In this document: positions 58,501 to 64,000 of the stretch, piece by piece
Layout of the letters: the number at the start of each line of letters is the position of its first letter
Position numbering within the stretch: the stretch's first letter is position 1
From: Prosopocoilus inquinatus
Taxonomy: Eukaryota > Arthropoda > Insecta > Coleoptera > Lucanidae
Assembly (NCBI GenBank): GCA_036172665.1
Contig: JAYKNF010000013.1
Location: forward strand, 5,513,789 to 5,577,788
Direction: 5' to 3'
Length of the DNA: 64,000 nt
Translations under genes and position numbers: made by a program
The notes under the pieces: generated by a model
What the model saw: only the letters and a program-made list of their open reading frames with translations
Database searches by the model: none
Told to the model about the DNA's origin: nothing

Positions 58501-61500
58501 GACGTTTGGATGGACTCCAGTAAGTCTGATGTGAGATACAAAGTTTTTGGACGCAGCAGCTGCTGGAAATAGTTTTAAACGAAACAACACGTATTAGCGT
58601 TGTTCCTGTGCTGTATCTAATCGATCCTTACTTATCTATCATGTTATTTGAGGTTTCGATGGACTCCAGTAACTCTGATGTGAGATACGACGTTTTCGGA
58701 CGCAGCAGAAGCTGGAAATAGTTTTTAACGAAACAACACATATTAGCGTTGTTCCTGTGATGTATCTAATCGATCCTTACTTATCTATCATGTTATTTGA
58801 CGTTTGGATCGACTCCAGTAACTCTGATGTGATATACGAAGTTCTCGGACGCAGCAGAAGCTGGAAATAGTTTTAAACGAAACAACACGCATTAGCGTTG
58901 TTCCTGTGATGTATCTAATCGGTCCTTACTCATCTATCATGTTATTTGTCGTTTCGATGGACTCCAGTAACTTTGATGTGATATACGACGTTTTCGGACG
59001 CAGCAGAAGCTGGATATAGTTTTAAACAAAACAACACGCATTAGCGATGTTCCTGTGATGTATCTAATCGATCCTTACTCATCTATCATGTTATTTTACG
59101 TTTGAATGGACTCCAGTAACTCTGATGTGAGATACGAAGTTCTCGGACGCAGCAGAAGCTGGAAAGAGTTTTGAACGAAGCAACACGTATTAGCGTTGTT
59201 CCTGTGATGTATCTAAACGATTCTTACTTATCTAACATATTATATGACGTTTGGATTAACTCCAGTAACTCTAATGTGAGATACGAAATTTTCGGACGCA
59301 GCAGCAGCTGGAAATAGTTTTAAACGAAACAACACATATTAGCGTTGTTCCTGTGATGTATCTAATCGATCCTTACTCATCTATCATGTTATTTGGCGTT
59401 TCGATGGACTCCAGTAACTCTGATGTGAGATACAAAGTTCTCGGACGCAGCAGAAGCTGGAAATAGTTTTGAACGAAACAACACGTATTAGCGTTGTTCC
59501 TGTGATGTATCTAATCGATCCTTACTTAGCTACTATGTTATTTGACGTTTCGATGGACTCCAGTAAGTCTGATGTGAGATAAGACGTTTTCGGACGCAGC
59601 AGAAGCTGGAAATAGTTTTTAACGAAACAACACGCATTAGCGTTGTTCCTGTGATGTATCTAATCGATCCTTACTCATCTATCATGTTATTTGACGTATC
59701 GATGGACTCCAGTAACTCTGATGTGAGATAAGACGTTTTCGGACGCAGCAGAAGCTGGAAATAGTTTTTAACGAAACAACACGCATTAGCGTTGTTCCTG
59801 TGATGTATCTAATCGATCCTTACTCATCTATCATGTTATTTGGCGTTTCGATGGACTCCAGTAACTTTGATGTGATATACGAAGTTCTCGGACGCAGCAG
59901 AAGCTGGAAATAGTTTTAAACGAAACAACACGCATTAGCGTTGTTCCTGTGATGTATCTAATCGGTCCTTACTCATCTATCATGTTATTTGTCGTTTCGA
60001 TGGACTCCAGTAACTTTGATGTGATATACGACGTTTTCGGACGCAGCAGAAGCTGGATATAGTTTTAAACAAAACAACACGCATTAGCGATGTTCCTGTG
60101 ATGTATCTAATCGATCCTTACTCATCTATCATGTTATTTTACGTTTGAATGGACTCCAGTAACTCTGATGTGAGATACGAAGTTCTCGGACGCAGCAGAA
60201 GCTGGAAAGAGTTTTGAACGAAGCAACACGTATTAGCGTTGTTCCTGTGATGTATCTAAACGATTCTTACTTATCTAACATATTATATGACGTTTGGATT
60301 AACTCCAGTAACTCTAATGTGAGATACGAAATTTTCGGACGCAGCAGCAGCTGGAAATAGTTTTAAACGAAACAACACATATTAGCGTTGTTCCTGTGAT
60401 GTATCTAATCGATCCTTACTCATCTATCATGTTATTTGGCGTTTCGATGGACTCCAGTAACTCTGATGTGAGATACAAAGTTCTCGGACGCAGCAGAAGC
60501 TGGAAATAGTTTTGAACGAAACAACACGTATTAGCGTTGTTCCTGTGATGTATCTAATCGATCCTTACTTAGCTACTATGTTATTTGACGTTTCGATGGA
60601 CTCCAGTAAGTCTGATGTGAGATAAGACGTTTTCGGACGCAGCAGAAGCTGGAAATAGTTTTTAACGAAACAACACGCATTAGCGTTGTTCCTGTGATGT
60701 ATCTAATCGATCCTTACTCATCTATCATGTTATTTGACGTATCGATGGACTCCAGTATCTCTGATGTGAGATAAGACGTTTTCGGACGCAGCAGAAGCTG
60801 GAAATAGTTTTTAACGAAACAACACGCATTAGCGTTGTTCCTGTGATGTATCTAATCGATCCTTACTCATCTATCATGTTATTTGGCGTTTCGATGGACT
60901 CCAGTAACTTTGATGTGAGATACGAAGTTCTCGGACGCAGCTGAAGCTGGAAATAGTTTTAAACGAAACAACACGTATTAGCGTTGTTCCTGTGATGTAT
61001 CTAATCGATCCTTACTCATCTATCATGTTATTTGACGTTTGGACGGACTCCAGTAACTCTGATGTGAGATACAAAGTTCTCGGACGCAGCAGAAGCTGGA
61101 AATAGTTTTGAACGAAGCAACACGTATTAGCGTTGTTCCTGTGATGTATCTAAACGATCCTTACTTATCTAACATATTATATGACGTTTGGATGGACTCC
61201 AGTAAGTCTGATGTGAGATAAGACGTTTTCGGACGCAGCAGAAGCTGGAAATAGTTCTTAACGAAACAACACGCATTAGCGTTGTTCCTGTGATGTATCT
61301 AATCGATCCTTACTCATCTATCATGTTATTTGACGTTTCGATGGACTCCAGTAACTCTGATGTGAGATAAGACGTTTTCGGACGCAGCAGAAGCTGGAAA
61401 TAGTTTTTAACGAAACAACACGCATTAGCGTTGTTCCTGTGATGTATCTAATCGATCCTTACTCATCTATCATGTTATTTGGCGTTTCGATGGACTCCAG

Positions 61501-64000
61501 TAACTTTGATGTGAGATACGAAGTTCTCGGACGCAGCTGAAGCTGGAAATAGTTTTAAACGAAACAACACGTATTAGCGTTGTTCCTGTGATGTATCTAA
61601 TCGATCCTTACTCATCTATCATGTTATTTGACGATTGGACGGACTCCAGTAACTCTGATGTGAGATACAAAGTTCTCGGACGCAGCAGAAGCTGGAAATA
61701 GTTTTGAACGAAGCAACACGTATTAGCGTTGTTCCTGTGATGTATCTAAACGATCCTTACTTATCTAACATATTATATGACGTTTGGATGGACTCCAGTA
61801 AGTCTGATGTGAGATACAAAGTTTTTGGACGCAGCAGCTGCTGGAAATAGTTTTAAACGAAACAACACGTATTAGCGTTGTTCCTGTGCTGTATATAATC
61901 GATCCTTACTTATCTATCATGTTATTTGGCGTTTCGATGGACTCCAGTAACTCTGATGTGAGATACAAAGTTCTCGGACACAGCAGAAGCTGGAAATAGT
62001 TTTGAACGAATCAACACGTATTAGCGTTGTTCCTGTGATGTATCTAAACGATCCTTACTTATCTATCATGTTGTTTGACGTTTGGATGGACTCCAGTAAC
62101 TCTAATGTGAGATACGAAATTTTCGGACGCAGCAGCAGCTGGAAATAGTTTAAAACGAAACAACACATATTAGCGCTGTTCCTGTGATGTATCTAATCGA
62201 TCCTTACTCATCTATCATGTTATTTGACGTTTGGACGGATTCCAGTAACTCTGATGTGAGATACAAAGTTCTCGGACGCAGCAGAAGCTGGAAATAGTTT
62301 TGAACGAAACAACACTTATTAGCGTTGTTCCTGTGATGTATCTAAACGATCCTTACTTATCTAACATATTATATGACGTTTGGATGGACTCCAGTAAGTC
62401 TGATGTGAGATACAAAGTTTTTGGACGCAGCAGCTGCTGGAAATAGTTTTAAACGAAACAACACGTATTAGCGTTGTTCCTGTGATGTATCTAATCGATC
62501 CTTACTCATCTATCATGTTATTTGAAGTTTGGATGGACTCCAGTAACCCTGATGTGAGATACGAAATTTTCGGACGCAGCGGAAGCTGGAAATAGTTTTA
62601 AACGAAACAACACTCATTAGCGTTGTTCCTGTGATGTATCTAATCGATCCTTACTTATCTATCATGTTATTTGACGTTAGGATGGACTCCAGTAACTCTA
62701 ATGTGAGATACGAAATTTTCGGACGCAGCAGCAGCTGGAAATAGTTTTAAACGAAACAACACATATTAGCGTTGTTCCTGTTATGTATCTAATCGATCCT
62801 TACTCATCTATCATGTTATTTGTCGTTTCGATGGACTCTAGTAATTCTGATGTGAGATACGAAGTTTTTGGACGCAGCAGGAGCTGGAAATAGTTTTGAA
62901 CGAAACAACACGTATTAGCGTTGTCCCTGTGATGTATCTAAACGATCCTTACTTATCTAACATGTTATTTGACGTTTGGATGAACTCCAGTAAGTCTGAT
63001 GTGAGTTACGAAGTTCTCGGACGCAGCTGAAGCTGGAAATAGTTTTAAACGAAACAACACGTATTAGCGTTGTTCCTGTGCTGTATCTAATCGATCCTTA
63101 CTTATCTATCATGTTATTTGTCGTTTCGATGGACTCCAGTAACTCTGATGTGAGATACGACGTTTTCGGACGCAGCAGAAGCTGGAAATAGTTTTAAACG
63201 AAACAACACGTATTAGCGTTGTTCCTGTGATGTATCTAATCGATCCTTACTCATCTATCATGTTATTTGGCGTTTCGATGGACTCCAGTAACTTTGATGT
63301 GAGATACGAAGTTCTCGGACGCAGCTGAAGTTGGAAATAGTTTTAAACGAAACAACACGTATTAGCGTTGTTCCTGTGATGTATCTAATCGATCCTTACT
63401 CATCTCTCATGTTATTTGACGTTTGGACGGACTCCAGTAACGCTGATGTGAGATACAAAGTTCTCGGACGCAGCAGAAGCTGGAAATAGTTTTGAACGAA
63501 ACAACACGTATTAGCGTTGTTCCTGTGATGTATCTAAACGATCCTTACTTATCTAACATGTTATTTGACGTTTGGATGGACTCCAGTAACTCTAATGTGA
63601 GATACGAAATTTTCGGACGCAGCAGCAGCTGGAAATAGTTTTAAACGAAACAACACATATTAGCGTTGTTCCTGTGATGTATGTAATCGATCCTTACTCA
63701 TCTATCATGTTATTTGACGTTTGGACATACTCCAGTAACTCTGATGTGAGATACAAAGTTCTCGGACGCAGCAGAAGCTGGAAATAGTTTTGAACGAAAC
63801 AACACGTATTAGCGTTGTTCCTGTGATGTATCTAAACGATCCTTACTTATCTAACATATTATATGACGTTTGGATGGACTCCAGTAAGTCTGATGTGAGA
63901 TACAAAGTTTTTGGACGCAGCAGCTGCTGGAAATAGTTTTAAACGAAACAACACGTATTAGCGTTGTTCCTGTGCTGTATCTAATCGATCCTTACTTATC
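40528..64000. repeat. 11,841-bp tandem higher-order unit
   Basis: Private variants recur at a spacing of exactly 11,841 bp: a GTTTTTGGAAG variant at 42311 and 54152, the truncated-monomer junction TTATCAGCAA at 44651 and 56492, and TATATAATCG at 50051 and 61892. The unit equals 79 monomers of 149 bp plus one monomer of 70 bp (44602-44671) that lost 79 bp. Copy 1 spans about 40,528-52,368. Copy 2 begins about 52,369 and is still running at the window end. Upstream of about 40,528 the two copies stop matching (GATATAC versus GAGATAC). A CTGTAAAT/CTGGAAAT difference near 40,693/52,534 was noticed. The spot checks otherwise agreed, so the duplication is recent or homogenised. Confidence 0.9.
46988..49073. 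repeat. nested 7-mer duplication, 2 x 1,043 bp
   Basis: Two adjacent blocks of seven monomers match each other. The rare variant CTGGATATAG sits at 47169 and again 1,043 bp later, and the neighbouring TTGGATTAACTCC and GACGTATCGATGG variants follow at the same step. The whole pair is repeated again in the second copy of the 11,841-bp unit. Exact edges are approximate because flanking monomers are similar. Confidence 0.8.

Larger units (their letters stand above)
35510..64000. repeat. 149-bp satellite array, right flank
   Basis: This is the same 149-bp family as on the left, in the same orientation, with about 190 monomers up to the window end. The first monomers after the element continue the subtype order that the left array would have: two GATAAGACG monomers end the left side, and the AACTTTGATG monomer that normally follows them begins the right side. 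From about 40,528 the array consists of an 11,841-bp block repeated in tandem. Nested inside are 7-mer (1,043 bp) and 14-mer (2,086 bp) duplications. I see no genes in this stretch. Confidence 0.97.

Overview
The window shows an intact 18,969-bp Maverick/Polinton element (16541-35509) inserted inside a long satellite DNA array. It is eukaryotic DNA. The repeat landscape, the short GT-AG introns of about 56-70 nt and the Polinton gene set suggest an insect genome, possibly a hymenopteran, but nothing visible fixes the species.

Layout. Positions 1-16540 and 35510-64000 are one satellite family with a 149-bp monomer, about 111 copies on the left and about 190 on the right. It is organised at several scales: 7-mer (1,043 bp), 14-mer (2,086 bp) and roughly 36-mer duplications, plus a large tandem unit of 11,841 bp on the right, made of 79 full monomers and one 70-bp truncated monomer. 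The element interrupts the array without rearranging it. The 6-bp target site AGCGTT is duplicated exactly on both sides, and the monomer phase and order continue across the insertion.

The element has 5'-AG...CT-3' ends and inverted terminal repeats of about 150 bp. Each terminal repeat contains a 39-bp-arm hairpin. A 22-bp minisatellite follows the left repeat, and diverged copies of the hairpin-arm sequence precede the right one. Only the protein-primed DNA polymerase B gene is on the + strand (spliced, 1263 aa). All other genes are on the - strand, read from right to left: a 285-aa hypothetical whose start codon is made by splicing, a PLA2/pVI-like protein, an adenain-type protease in the -1 frame behind an A AAA AAC slippery site, penton, major capsid protein, two small hypotheticals, a 563-aa S/T/P-rich protein with 5'-UTR introns, a spliced proline-rich protein, the packaging ATPase, a DUF8207-like coiled-coil protein, a 127-aa hypothetical and the integrase.

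How the genes fit together. Polymerase B would copy the element by protein priming. The integrase inserts it with 6-bp duplications. The ATPase, protease, capsid, penton and PLA2/pVI-like proteins form a virion-type morphogenesis set. Intact core ORFs, near-identical ends and a perfect target duplication indicate a recent insertion. Several genes share a TATA box of the form TATAWAAGG. The most interesting observations are the candidate -1 frameshift site, the splice-created start codon, the terminal hairpins, and hidden introns that change several gene models.
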